NCBI GenBank assembly: GCA_035632055.1
Contig: DASQHO010000054.1
Coordinates: forward strand, 42,917-106,916
Direction: 5' to 3'
Length of the DNA stretch: 64,000 bases
Source: REEB95 sp035632055
Lineage (GTDB): Bacteria; Pseudomonadota; Alphaproteobacteria; ATCC43930; CGMCC-115725
Part shown: piece by piece, positions 26,863 to 35,277 of the stretch
Position numbering within the stretch: position 1 is the first letter of the stretch
Layout: each line of letters begins with the position of its first letter
Notes under the pieces: model-generated
Told to the model about the DNA's origin: nothing
What the model saw: only the letters and a program-made list of their open reading frames with translations
Database searches by the model: none
Made by a program: the position numbers and the translations under genes

Positions 26863-28018
26863 CTTGACAACTTTGGAAGCGTGGGTGGGAGACTTTCAGT
26901 CGAGATTTCAAGAGGCGCTACGGCGGCGCCTGTTTCCGAATGCGCCCCTGCATCTGAAGCAGATTGCGGGTGCGATCGGGCGTTCGGAGAACACTGTCAC
27001 GCGCTGGTGGCGAGGCGAGACGCGGATCGCAGGTGACGATCTCTTTCGTGTTGCCCGCTATCTCGTGGATCGCGGCGATACCACCTTTTTGCGCGATATC
27101 TTTCAGGGCCTTCTACCGACAGACGGTCCGCAAGTTGGAAGCGAGGAGAAGGCGCTCGAGCTGATTCGTGTACTTATGCGGCAATTCCAGGCCACTGACT
27201 CCGATGGCGGTGATCGCCACAGTTGGTTCACCGCCGAAGGAGAAATGGTGGTCGCAACGTCAGGACATGCGGCCTATGTCCGGAGGAATTTGGACTTACC
27301 GTATGGCTCGGGCGATTTAGCTGCGTATGCAATGCGTGTTCTGGGTTGGATTGCGGTTGTCGAGCGCGCTGATCGCACCGTCGTCATCCGCCATGATGGC
27401 CGTCGCATCGCGCCGCTTGCGGCCCAACGCATCCAGGAGTGGCTTGACGAGTGTGCCGATCGCATCAAACACGTCCGCCGCCTAGTTCATATCGATCGGC
27501 AGTGGATCGAAGCCAATCATATGAGCGCCGACGCGGCGGCAGCGGCAATTGCGCGCAGTTCATTCATTTTGCGTGTTACGCGGCGCCCGTGGACAGTGAA
27601 CGCACTACCGCTTCAGCAAATATCTGATCCGTTGCTCGGTGAGTTGATGTCGGTCTATCACCAGGAGCCACACCAGTTGATTCACGCCGCGGCAAAACTT
27701 GGTGCATTCACGACAAGCAATCTTTTCGGTGTCAACCATGACGAAGTTGTTTCACATCATGTTGCGACCGGATTTGGCTTTGACACGTCACTTTTGGTTG
27801 GGGTGAATGTCCTCGCGCGTGCCGATACAGATTACGCCATGATGGTGCACGCACGGATTCTTCGCACCCGGCGCGACGGGCCGAATTATAACGAGCTGAT
27901 TGGTACGATCGATGACCGGCAGGTTCGCTATCTCAATTTGGCCTTGCCGGAGCCTGGACCGCAGGGTCGCGTGCTGACGTCGACAGTGATGCTCGAGTGT
28001 GAACGCGTCAGCGTATAG
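26855..28018 (+). CDS. HTH-domain protein with an uncharacterised C-terminal region
   Basis: The 387-residue protein starts at GTG 26855. Residues about 30-65 (LKQIAGAIGRSENTVTRWWR) form a helix-turn-helix resembling phage-type or XRE domains. The next about 100 residues include a PAS-like stretch (RHSWFTAEGEMVVATSGHAA). The C-terminal about 200 residues are an unrecognised alpha/beta domain. There is no strong Shine-Dalgarno and an inverted repeat covers the start. A transcriptional regulator with a sensory C-terminus is the best guess. It converges with the Rieske oxygenase gene. Confidence 0.72.
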   Translation: MSRLTTLEAWVGDFQSRFQEALRRRLFPNAPLHLKQIAGAIGRSENTVTRWWRGETRIAGDDLFRVARYLVDRGDTTFLRDIFQGLLPTDGPQVGSEEKALELIRVLMRQFQATDSDGGDRHSWFTAEGEMVVATSGHAAYVRRNLDLPYGSGDLAAYAMRVLGWIAVVERADRTVVIRHDGRRIAPLAAQRIQEWLDECADRIKHVRRLVHIDRQWIEANHMSADAAAAAIARSSFILRVTRRPWTVNALPLQQISDPLLGELMSVYHQEPHQLIHAAAKLGAFTTSNLFGVNHDEVVSHHVATGFGFDTSLLVGVNVLARADTDYAMMVHARILRTRRDGPNYNELIGTIDDRQVRYLNLALPEPGPQGRVLTSTVMLECERVSV

Positions 28019-28023
28019 CGCCG

Positions 28024-29307
28024 TTATACCGAAGCGTATGGCATCCCGAGGCGCGCTGTCAGCGCTTCGGCTGCTGCTGGAAAGAACGTTTTCGAATCCG
28101 ATAAAATCACCGCCGCCGATCGCACATGGTGGTGCGCCGGATCGACGCCGGGCGGCACAGCTCCCTGCTCGGCAAGGGCCTTGACCGCCGCCAGCAGGCG
28201 ATTGCGAGCCATGATGATGCCGTTGTCGGTCGAGACGAGGTTTTCGCGGCTGCGGTCGACGATCGGTCCCATACTTTCCTGTAGGCTGGCATCTTGCATG
28301 GCGATACCTTCGACGCCGCTGAAGCTACGGCCGGCCTTCTGCGCCACTCGATCGATCAAATAGTCGTTGTCCTTGTTGGCGCGCGGGCGGTAGGTGCCGG
28401 GCACGTATTTGACGTGGACCCCATGGCCGTCGCGCATCGCCGCGACCTCAGCCTTGGCAAGCGCACGCGTCGGGTGATAGTCGAAGCTCCACGCCCAGCA
28501 ATTCTCGTCGTCGATTGGGATCCAGAAGTGGCCGTGCACCGGGTAATCGGAACGCGGCGGCACGATGGTGACGCACGGCATGATCCACGGCGTGACACGC
28601 CAGTACCACTTGGCGTTCTCTGCCCTGCGCCGCGCGCCGATGAATAATCCGCCAGGCGCGGTGACGACCTCGAAATGCGGCTGGGCGTCATCGAGGTTGT
28701 ATTGATTCGCCCTCGCGCCCTTGAACAGCGGGTCGGTGTTGAGTGTGGCGCGGTGGAGGAACGACACGTGGCTTGAATCGATGCCACCTTCGAGCGCCTG
28801 CAACCAATTGCATTCTTCAAGGCGTTTCGAAACAAATCGCTGCTCGGGTGTCACCAGCGCAAACTCGTATTCGGGAAGCGGTGGCTGCTTGTCGGAGGGG
28901 CCCATGTAGGTCCACAGGATTCCGCCGCGCGCGATCAGCGGATACGAGGTCAGCTTGATGCGATTGCAGAATCCGTTATCGGGCTCGGATGGCACCTCGA
29001 CGCATTGCCCTGTGACATCGTATTTCCAGCCATGATAGGCGCAGCGAATGCCGCCTTCCTCGTTGCGCCCGAACCATAGCGAAGCACGCCGATGCGCACA
29101 GAATTCCTCGATCAAGCCCATGCGGCCGGAGGTGTCACGCAGCGCTAGCAGGCGCTCGCCGAGCAATTCTATCCGTACGGGCGGGCAGTCGTTCTCCGGC
29201 AGTTCGTCGGCAAGCAGTGCCGGCAACCAATAGCTACGGAACAGCCGGCCCATCGCCGTGCGGGCGCCGGTCCGGGTCAGGAGTTCATTGAGCTCGGGCT
29301 TGAGCAT
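28024..29307 (-). CDS. Rieske [2Fe-2S] aromatic-ring oxygenase, phthalate 4,5-dioxygenase-like
   Basis: The 427-residue oxygenase subunit has an N-terminal Rieske domain with Cys-x-His (FCAHRRASLWFG) and Cys-x-x-His (IRCAYHGWKYD), and a mononuclear iron site in GGIDSSHVSFLHR (Asp-x2-His-x4-His). Residues match phthalate dioxygenase and O-demethylase type terminal oxygenases. It hydroxylates or demethylates an aromatic acid using electrons from a separate reductase, which is not encoded nearby. The SDR at 29362 is 54 nt upstream on the same strand. Confidence 0.92.
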   Translation of the reverse strand: MLKPELNELLTRTGARTAMGRLFRSYWLPALLADELPENDCPPVRIELLGERLLALRDTSGRMGLIEEFCAHRRASLWFGRNEEGGIRCAYHGWKYDVTGQCVEVPSEPDNGFCNRIKLTSYPLIARGGILWTYMGPSDKQPPLPEYEFALVTPEQRFVSKRLEECNWLQALEGGIDSSHVSFLHRATLNTDPLFKGARANQYNLDDAQPHFEVVTAPGGLFIGARRRAENAKWYWRVTPWIMPCVTIVPPRSDYPVHGHFWIPIDDENCWAWSFDYHPTRALAKAEVAAMRDGHGVHVKYVPGTYRPRANKDNDYLIDRVAQKAGRSFSGVEGIAMQDASLQESMGPIVDRSRENLVSTDNGIIMARNRLLAAVKALAEQGAVPPGVDPAHHHVRSAAVILSDSKTFFPAAAEALTARLGMPYASV

Positions 29308-29361
29308 CGGTTGATCCTACACGATCCCGTGCGCCGGCTCACGCTCGGGGCCGAGCCGGCC

Positions 29362-30054
29362 TCAGAAGCTTTCGCGCCAGGGCCGCAGCTCGATTTCCCA
29401 GCTCCAGGCGCTGCGGGGCTGCCGGTGCAGCTGCAGGTAGGTCTGGGCAATGGCGTCAGGGTCGAGCAGCCCGTCCGCGCCAAGTGCGGCGGCGCGTGGG
29501 TGATCTTCGCGGGCGATGGCGCCGTCGATCACGATGTGGCCGACATGGATATTCTGCGGATGTAGCTCGCGGGCAAGGGCCTGTGCGAGGCCACGCAGCG
29601 CGAATTTTCCCATGGCGAAGGGTGCCGACCTCGGGTAGCCCTTGACGCTGGCCGAGGCGCCGGTGAAAAGCAGCGTGCCACTGCCCTTTTTCAGCATGGC
29701 GCACGCCGCCGCCTGCGCCACCAGGAACCCGCCAAAGGCGAGGCTCATGAGCGACTGCTGTACGGCTGCGGTGTTGACCTCGGTGATGCTGCCGCGCACT
29801 CGCTGTCCGGCGTTGTAGGCGACGAGGTCGGGCACGCCGATTTCGGCTTCGACGTGCGCGAACAGCGCCGTGACGTCATCCAGCCTAGTCGCGTCGCACG
29901 CATAGGCGCGGGCGCCGGTGACGGCGCACAATGGTTCGAGTTTCCGGATATCGCGCGCCGCCAGCGCGACGCGCATGCCTTCTTTGGCAAAGAGCCGGGC
30001 GAGGGCGGCGCTCAGGCCGCTGCCGGCGCCGACGATGAGGGCGGTCTCCGGCAT
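29362..30054 (-). CDS. SDR family protein lacking the usual catalytic tyrosine
   Basis: The 230-residue protein has a Rossmann start, VGAGSGLSAALARLFAKEG, and the fold of short-chain dehydrogenases. At the active site, where Tyr-x-x-x-Lys is expected, it reads Phe146-Ala-Met-Gly-Lys150 (SAPFAMGKFALRGLAQA), so the proton donor is missing; Tyr140 nearby is out of register. HVGHIVIDGAI near the C-terminus marks a subgroup of SDR-like proteins. It precedes the Rieske oxygenase gene in the same direction and may act with it or be non-catalytic. Confidence 0.85.
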   Translation of the reverse strand: MPETALIVGAGSGLSAALARLFAKEGMRVALAARDIRKLEPLCAVTGARAYACDATRLDDVTALFAHVEAEIGVPDLVAYNAGQRVRGSITEVNTAAVQQSLMSLAFGGFLVAQAAACAMLKKGSGTLLFTGASASVKGYPRSAPFAMGKFALRGLAQALARELHPQNIHVGHIVIDGAIAREDHPRAAALGADGLLDPDAIAQTYLQLHRQPRSAWSWEIELRPWRESF

Positions 30055-30079
30055 GCGCGTCCCGCCCTGCGGCCGCCGT

Positions 30080-30799
30080 TCAGTTGCGCCGATCAGGCAG
30101 TAGCGCCTCGGCAGCGTCGCGGGCGGCGGCGCGCTTCAGCGCCTCGCGCTTCAATTCGACCATCACCGGTTTTTGCTGGCGGGCGCGGACCATGCCGGGA
30201 TTGGTGTGCGCCGCCGGTCCGGCGGACAGCAGCCGGAACCCGACGAGCAGGGGCGCGTCGGCGGTGCCGCCGAGCTCGGCCTCGACCTCCTGGCCCTTGA
30301 ACAGGCGGGTGATGTTGCCGCGTTCGAGCAGTAGCGGCTCGAACGGCAGGTCGCCACTGACGCCTTGCAGGCGCAACGCGCCGCGGCGCGTTTGTGGGTC
30401 GAACCAGCGGACGACGCCGCGCGTCAGGCGCTCGCGGCTGGGCGGCGGCGCCAGCGGTGCAATCTCGACCGGCTCCTTCTCCTTGACCTCGGCGCGGCGC
30501 AGCAGCGTCGGTGCGGGCGCCGGTTTAGTCTCGACCGGTGCCGCCTCGACCGGCGCGACCATCACCGGTTCGGCGGCTGCGCGAGGCTTGCGGCCACGGC
30601 GCTTGGGAGTGGTGCTGTCCGAAACCGGCGCCGCCGGGCCGTTTTGCGGCATGGCTGCCGGAGCCGGGCGGGTGCCGTCGAGACTGGCCAGCGTGCGATG
30701 CACGGCGTCGATCAATTGCGGAATTTCCTGTTGCGCCGTCGGCCGCTCCGCCAGGAGCTTGGCGATCATGCGCGCGGTATTTGCCGTCGCAGAAGACAT
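30080..30799 (-). CDS. composite protein: MucR-like N-terminus, AT-hook-like motif, cold-shock-like domain
   Basis: The 239-residue protein has three parts. Residues about 6-41 (IPQLIDAVHRTLASLDG) resemble the N-terminal dimer region of MucR/Ros regulators, but the C2H2 zinc finger is absent. Residues 66-73 are KRRGRKPR, an AT-hook-like motif inside a Pro/Ala linker. Residues about 126-192 follow the cold-shock fold (GVVRWFDPQTRRGALRL, DLPFEPLLLERGNI, LFKGQEVEAELG) but the RNP aromatics are lost. The C-terminus is Arg/Lys-rich. AGGGGA lies before the ATG. It probably binds nucleic acid; function is inferred only from these parts. Confidence 0.8.
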   Translation of the reverse strand: MSSATANTARMIAKLLAERPTAQQEIPQLIDAVHRTLASLDGTRPAPAAMPQNGPAAPVSDSTTPKRRGRKPRAAAEPVMVAPVEAAPVETKPAPAPTLLRRAEVKEKEPVEIAPLAPPPSRERLTRGVVRWFDPQTRRGALRLQGVSGDLPFEPLLLERGNITRLFKGQEVEAELGGTADAPLLVGFRLLSAGPAAHTNPGMVRARQQKPVMVELKREALKRAAARDAAEALLPDRRN

Positions 30800-31190
30800 C
30801 GTGGTCCCCTGGGTTCACCGATGGACTGGAACGGCCGCCGGATGAGGACGGCGCGGGAAGAATGGACAGGATCGGCGACGTTAATCGGATGCAGCCGCCG
30901 TCCAGGCAGGCAATCTCTCATAGCATGTCGCCGATGTTTGGCAAACGATAGGTTGAGCCACGCAGCGCGCCACGGTGGATAATTTGCCGGGGAGAGGTGA
31001 AGCCGCGATGATAGGCGGCACGCGCCGCCTGCGTGGTGATCATGCTGTGTCTGGGCCGTTTCGGCGATCCATGCGTGTGCCGCGCAGCAGCCAGCGGCTC
31101 GCGGGTTTGACAGTGGCCCCCCCGAATGTTACCAGCGCCTCAGCGGCGCCTGCTTTCGGCCGGCGGCCGCCAGGAGGAAATTCCAGTTCC
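30800..31190. other. 391-bp divergent intergenic region
   Basis: This separates the MucR/cold-shock-like gene from the alpha/beta hydrolase gene. The hydrolase frame stays open upstream to 30975 but reads unlike protein there. TTGACA at about 31106-31111 is a possible -35 hexamer with a weak -10 (TACCAG) after 17 nt. The hydrolase Shine-Dalgarno AGGAGG lies at 31172-31177. Nothing else was recognised. Confidence 0.35.
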
Positions 31191-32009
31191 ATGCCGCGGG
31201 TTTCGGTCGGCGATTGCCATCTGCATTACGAGCGCGCCGGCGGCGGCTATCCGGTGGTGTTCATCACCGGGCTCAGCGGTCACGCCGATTATTGGCGTCA
31301 GCAGGTTCCGGTTTTCGCCAAATCCTTCGACGTGGTGACCTTCGATCATCGCGGTGTCGGCCAAAGCGATCACAGCCGCATCTCCTACACGGTCGATCGC
31401 CTGGCGGCGGACGTGGTCGGCTTGCTCGACGCGCTCGGCATCGCGCGGGCGCATATCGTCGGCCATTCGACCGGCGGCGCCATCGCCCAGATTCTCGGCA
31501 TCGAACAGCCGCAGCGCATCGCCAGCCTGGTCATCTGCGCCAGCTGGCCGAAAGCCGACGCCTATTTCCGCCGCCTGTTCGCCCTCCGAAAGGAGATCCT
31601 GCAAAAGCTCGGCCCTGCCAGTTACGTCCAGGCAAATTCGCTTTTCCTCTATCCGCCGTACTACATCGCCGAGAACAACGAGAAGCTCCGCCAGTACGAG
31701 GCCCAGCAACTCGCGACTTTCTCGCCGCCCGAGATCGGCATGAGCCGCATCGACGCGATCCTCGCGTTCGATCGCACGGCCGAGCTCGGCCGCATCCGCA
31801 CGCCGACGCTGGTGATCGCTGCCCAGGACGACGCCGTCACGCCGGCCTATTTTTCCGAGCAGCTCGCCCGCGCCATTCCCGGCGCCGAGGTCAAGTTCCT
31901 GCCGCAAGGTGGCCACTCGTTCCCGCACACCATGGCGCGCGAGTTCAACCACGCCGTGCTGCCGTTCCTTGCCGCGCACACGCCGGCCGAAACGCGCCGG
32001 ACCGCTTAG
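31191..32009 (+). CDS. alpha/beta-fold hydrolase (RutD/3-oxoadipate enol-lactonase-like)
   Basis: The 272-residue protein is a single alpha/beta-hydrolase domain. It shows VVFITGLSGHADYWR (oxyanion loop), VVTFDHRGVGQSDH, the nucleophile elbow IVGHSTGGAI (Ser about 98), the acid in VIAAQDDAVTP and the catalytic His in PQGGHSFPH. The closest family feel is RutD aminoacrylate hydrolase or enol-lactonase. The ATG at 31191 has AGGAGG 13 nt upstream. The substrate is not predictable; it has no operon partner. Confidence 0.87.
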   Translation: MPRVSVGDCHLHYERAGGGYPVVFITGLSGHADYWRQQVPVFAKSFDVVTFDHRGVGQSDHSRISYTVDRLAADVVGLLDALGIARAHIVGHSTGGAIAQILGIEQPQRIASLVICASWPKADAYFRRLFALRKEILQKLGPASYVQANSLFLYPPYYIAENNEKLRQYEAQQLATFSPPEIGMSRIDAILAFDRTAELGRIRTPTLVIAAQDDAVTPAYFSEQLARAIPGAEVKFLPQGGHSFPHTMAREFNHAVLPFLAAHTPAETRRTA

Positions 32010-32235
32010 GCCGAACGCCGCGATTCGCGGCCTTGTCTGTCACAAAAACCGGACAGAATAGTGTTCGTTTTCGAGGCCGGACGGCGTCCCCGCGGTGCGC
32101 TATGCTTGTACACCGCGGCTTTCATGGATTCTTAAAAGTTGTGTCGAATTCCGGACGTAAATTGTTCTTTCAGAATTCGAACCGACTATAGAAGCGCGCG
32201 GCAGGTTAGACCGCGACCCGAGACCCGAAGTTGGT

Positions 32236-33921
32236 ATGACGGAAAAAACGCGCAAGGCTGACGAAGACACGGTGCTCGCCGCACTCGCTGCCGCGGGCGA
32301 CGTTGCCTATATACTTGACGCCGCCGCCGATCGCTTCGCGTGGCACGGCGCGCTCGAGGGCCTGACGCTGTCGATGGTGCCGACCGGCAAGGCGCTGACC
32401 AAGCGAATCCATTCCGACGATCTGCCGCTGCGCGATCAGCGTCTCGCCGCGCACGTCCAGCGCGGCGGCGAGTTCGATTGCGAGTATCGCGTCCGCCTCG
32501 ACAACGGCGACTATGCCTGGGTGCACGACCGCGGCACGGCGACCGCGCGCAACGGCAAGCTCACGCGCGTCACCGGCGTGCTCCGCCTCGTCACTTCGCG
32601 CAAGGCGGTCGAGCAGCGCCTCGAGCAGCTCGCGCATTACGACGAGCTCACCGGCCACTTCAACAAGAAGCGCCTGCGCGAGGCGCTCGACCAGATCATC
32701 GCCGGCAGCCTGCGCTCGGGCGGTCCCGGCGCCTATCTCGCCGTCGGCATCGACAAGCTCGGCACCATCAACGACGCCTACGGCTACAAGGCCGCCGACA
32801 GCGTCATCATCGAGGTCGGCCAGCGGCTCGACCGCTGCCTGCGCGTCAGCGACGTCGTCGGCCGCGTCGGCGGCGACCGCTTCGGCATCGTCCTGGCCGA
32901 TTGCGCCGAGCAGAACGTCGCCGTCGCCGCGGAAAAGATCCTGAGCAGCGTCAGCCAGGTTCCGATCGACACCGTCGCCGGCCCGGTTTACGCCACCGTG
33001 TCCATCGGCGCGGCGGTCTTCCCGGAACAGGCCAAGACCTCGCACGACACCATGGCGCTGGCCGAGACCGCGCTCGCCGAGGCCAAGCGCGCCGGCCGCG
33101 ATTGCTTCGTCCCCTACCGCATGAGCGAGGAGCAGCGCCGCCGCCACCGTCACGGCCTGGCGCTGGGCGAGCGCGTGCAGCGCGCGCTCAAGGACAACCG
33201 CCTGGTCTTCGCCTATCAGCCGGTGGTTTCCGCCGACACCGGCGACGTGGATTTCAGCGAGTGCCTGCTGCGCATGGCGGCCGAGGACGGCAAGATCGTG
33301 CCCGCCGGCGATTTCGTCGCCGCGATCGAGCAGCTGGGCTTCATCCGCCTGATCGACCGCTACGTCCTCGACAAGGCGGTGCAGGAAGTCGCCGAGCATC
33401 CCGGCGTCACGTTGGGGTTCAACATTTCCGGCCTCACCGCGACCGACCGCTCCTGGCTGCGCGCCATCACGTCGATCCTCAAGAACCGGCCGAACGTCGC
33501 GAACCGCCTGGTGGTCGAGATCACCGAGACCGCCGCGCTGCACGACATCGCCGAAAGCGCGCGCTTCGTGCGCACGTTGCGCGATCTCGGCTGCCGGGTC
33601 GCGCTCGACGATTTCGGCGCCGGCTTTACCTCGCTCCGCCACTTGCAGCAGCTCGCCGTCGACACCGTCAAGATCGACGGCTCGTTCGTCCGCAACCTCG
33701 CCACCAACGCCGAGAACCAGGTCTTCCTGCGGCACTTGGTCGGCCTCGCCAAGGGCCTGAACCTGACGATCGTCGCCGAATGGGTCGAGAGCGAAGCCGA
33801 GGCCGACATCCTGCGCAACGAAGGCGTCGGATTCCTCCAGGGCTACTTCTTCGGCCCGCCGACGCTCGAGAAGCCGTGGCTGCGCAGCCGCAATTCCGGC
33901 ATCTCCGAAATCGCCTCCTGA
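32236..33921 (+). CDS. PAS-GGDEF(degenerate)-EAL protein, putative c-di-GMP phosphodiesterase
   Basis: The 561-residue cytoplasmic protein has a PAS_3-like N-terminus (residues about 40-125, YRVRLDNGDYAWVHDRGT), a GGDEF domain whose signature reads GGDRF (about residue 215), and an EAL domain from about 315. The EAL site keeps most catalytic residues: SECLLR (EAL becomes ECL), NISGLT, EITETA, LDDFGAGF, KIDGSFV and the late Glu in EWVESEAEA. Cyclase activity is unlikely; hydrolysis of c-di-GMP is plausible, with GGDRF perhaps binding GTP as a regulator. Confidence 0.92.
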   Translation: MTEKTRKADEDTVLAALAAAGDVAYILDAAADRFAWHGALEGLTLSMVPTGKALTKRIHSDDLPLRDQRLAAHVQRGGEFDCEYRVRLDNGDYAWVHDRGTATARNGKLTRVTGVLRLVTSRKAVEQRLEQLAHYDELTGHFNKKRLREALDQIIAGSLRSGGPGAYLAVGIDKLGTINDAYGYKAADSVIIEVGQRLDRCLRVSDVVGRVGGDRFGIVLADCAEQNVAVAAEKILSSVSQVPIDTVAGPVYATVSIGAAVFPEQAKTSHDTMALAETALAEAKRAGRDCFVPYRMSEEQRRRHRHGLALGERVQRALKDNRLVFAYQPVVSADTGDVDFSECLLRMAAEDGKIVPAGDFVAAIEQLGFIRLIDRYVLDKAVQEVAEHPGVTLGFNISGLTATDRSWLRAITSILKNRPNVANRLVVEITETAALHDIAESARFVRTLRDLGCRVALDDFGAGFTSLRHLQQLAVDTVKIDGSFVRNLATNAENQVFLRHLVGLAKGLNLTIVAEWVESEAEADILRNEGVGFLQGYFFGPPTLEKPWLRSRNSGISEIAS

Positions 33922-33923
33922 CC

Positions 33924-34050
33924 CGCACCCTCCCGTCGCTTCGCGCCGGGTCCCTTCTCTCCCGCTTTGCGGGCGAGGGGCTAATTCACCATCGATCGTT
34001 TTAGTTTTCTTCCCTCGCCCCCTTTAGGGGGAGAGGGCAGGGTGAGCGGG
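33924..34050. repeat. GC-rich palindromic intergenic repeat, copy 1
   Basis: A composite of short palindromes: ACCCTCCCGTCGCTTCGCG, CTCCCGCTTTGCGGGCGAGG, and CCCTCGCCCCCTTTAGGGGG followed by AGAGGGCAGGGTGAG. A near-identical composite lies at 35082-35209. It sits between convergent genes and can fold into several GC-rich hairpins, so it may also stop transcription. Confidence 0.75.
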
Positions 34051-34062
34051 TAAACCGCGCCC

Positions 34063-34698
34063 TCAGCCTTTCGGCTTGCTGATCTTCTCGATCTGCTGCT
34101 GGAGCGCGTTGATGCGCTCCTTGAGGTCGGCCATCGCCGCGTCCTTGTCTTTCTCGGGCGAATGCTCGCCGGCGCCCGGCGCCGCGCCGGTGCCGCCGGC
34201 AAAGGGCGGCGTGAACATCTTCATCGTCTGCTCGAACAGGGCGAGGTTCTGCTTGCCCATTTCCTCGATCTGGCCGAACGGAAACATGCCGCCGAACGCG
34301 TCCTGGAGCGATTTGCGCATCTGCTCCTGGTTGCGGCCGAACGCGGCCATCACGTGCTCCAGATACCGCGGCACCAGCCACTGCATGCTGTCGCCGTAAA
34401 GCCCGATGAGCTGGCGCAAAAAGCTGGTCGGCAGCAAATTCTGCCCGGCTTTCTGCTCTTCCTCGACGATGATCTGGGTCAGGACCGAGCGCGTGATGTC
34501 CTCGCCGGTCTTGGCGTCATAGACGACGAACTCGCCGCCGTCCTTCACCATCTTGGACAGATCGTCGAGCGTGACGTAGCTGCTGGTCGCCGTGTTGTAG
34601 AGCCGCCGGTTGGCGTATTTCTTGATGACGGTCGGCGCGCTCTCGCCGCCGCCGTGCGCGCCGGCGGGGCCTCCCGCGTGGGCGGTATCCGCTGCCAT
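34063..34698 (-). CDS. phaR: polyhydroxyalkanoate synthesis repressor PhaR
   Basis: The 211-residue protein has the PHB accumulation regulator N-terminal DNA-binding domain (IKKYANRRLYNTATSSYVTL, about residues 25-45) followed by the PHB_acc domain (SMQWLVPRYLEHVMAAFG), a Gly/Ala-rich linker and a C-terminal coiled coil. PhaR binds DNA and PHB granules, repressing phasin genes until polymer forms. The start ATG at 34698 is where family homology begins. It is divergent from the PhaE/PhaC-like pair and about 13 kb from phaA and phaB. Confidence 0.93.
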   Translation of the reverse strand: MAADTAHAGGPAGAHGGGESAPTVIKKYANRRLYNTATSSYVTLDDLSKMVKDGGEFVVYDAKTGEDITRSVLTQIIVEEEQKAGQNLLPTSFLRQLIGLYGDSMQWLVPRYLEHVMAAFGRNQEQMRKSLQDAFGGMFPFGQIEEMGKQNLALFEQTMKMFTPPFAGGTGAAPGAGEHSPEKDKDAAMADLKERINALQQQIEKISKPKG

Positions 34699-34781
34699 GG
34701 GCGGAGCATACAGGCCGCCATGCCGCGCCGCAACAAACCCCGATTCGGATTTGGTAAATACAGGGCGTAGCGATGCAGCGT

Positions 34782-34979
34782 TCAGGACGGCGGCCGCTGC
34801 CGGCGCTCCTGCGCCCGGATGAAGAAGAATCCGCCCGCCATGAACGCCAGAACCGCGATCCAGCCCCAATTCGCCCACCAGGCCAGCCGCGGCGCATCCG
34901 CGTTGGTCGCGATATACCAGAACAGCGCATAAACCCACGGCACGGCGGCCACGGCTTGAAGGAGTAGCTTGTTTGGCAC
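34782..34979 (-). CDS. small two-helix membrane protein (65 aa)
   Basis: Translation from GTG at 34979 gives two hydrophobic segments (AVAAVPWVYALFWYIA and WANWGWIAVLAFMAGGFFFI) and an Arg-rich tail ERRQRPPS. GGAG lies 7 nt before the GTG. Upstream residues in this frame are Arg-rich and look non-coding. I do not recognise the family. It lies 83 nt upstream of phaR in the same direction and may be co-transcribed with it. Confidence 0.6.
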   Translation of the reverse strand: MPNKLLLQAVAAVPWVYALFWYIATNADAPRLAWWANWGWIAVLAFMAGGFFFIRAQERRQRPPS

Positions 34980-35081
34980 GGCAGCTCCGCTGATGCGCAA
35001 GACGGTGCCCGGCAGCTTACAGACGCGCCGCCTCCGCCACCAGCCGCGCATGAAAACCCGCGTGGGGTTTTTCTTTGATTG

Positions 35082-35209
35082 TCCCTCACCCTCCCGTCGC
35101 TTCGCGCCGGGTCCCTCCCTCTCCCGCTGCGCGGGCGAGGGGCTCACTCTCGAACTTCTTTTTCTTCCCTCGCCCCCGTCTTCGGGGGAGAGGGCAGGGT
35201 GAGGGGGTG
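35082..35209. repeat. GC-rich palindromic intergenic repeat, copy 2
   Basis: Same layout as the copy at 33924-34050: CCCTCCCGTCGCTTCGCGCC, CTCCCGCTGCGCGGGCGAGG, TTCTTCCCTCGCCCCCGTC, then GGGGGAGAGGGCAGGGTGAG. It lies between divergent genes, upstream of the PhaE-like gene. Confidence 0.75.
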
Positions 35210-35277
35210 GAAGCACGCCGCCTTGCGAAGTTCCCCACACCTTCACGCGTCACAAACCCCGCCCTATACTCGCCCCC

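Noticed and set aside
32206..33735. Long minus-strand open frame (509 codons) opposite the GGDEF-EAL gene
   Set aside because: It is antisense to a clear protein with recognised catalytic motifs, and its composition is the Ala/Asp/Val/Gly pattern expected from the opposite strand of GC-rich coding DNA.
32340..34004. 554-codon plus-strand frame, Arg-rich
   Set aside because: It lies in another frame of the GGDEF-EAL gene, is mostly Arg/Ala/Pro, and has no domain or start signal.
34699..34938. N-terminal extension of PhaR
   Set aside because: The in-frame residues upstream of 34698 do not resemble PhaR and overlap the opposite face of a small membrane-protein gene; homology starts at the ATG at 34698.
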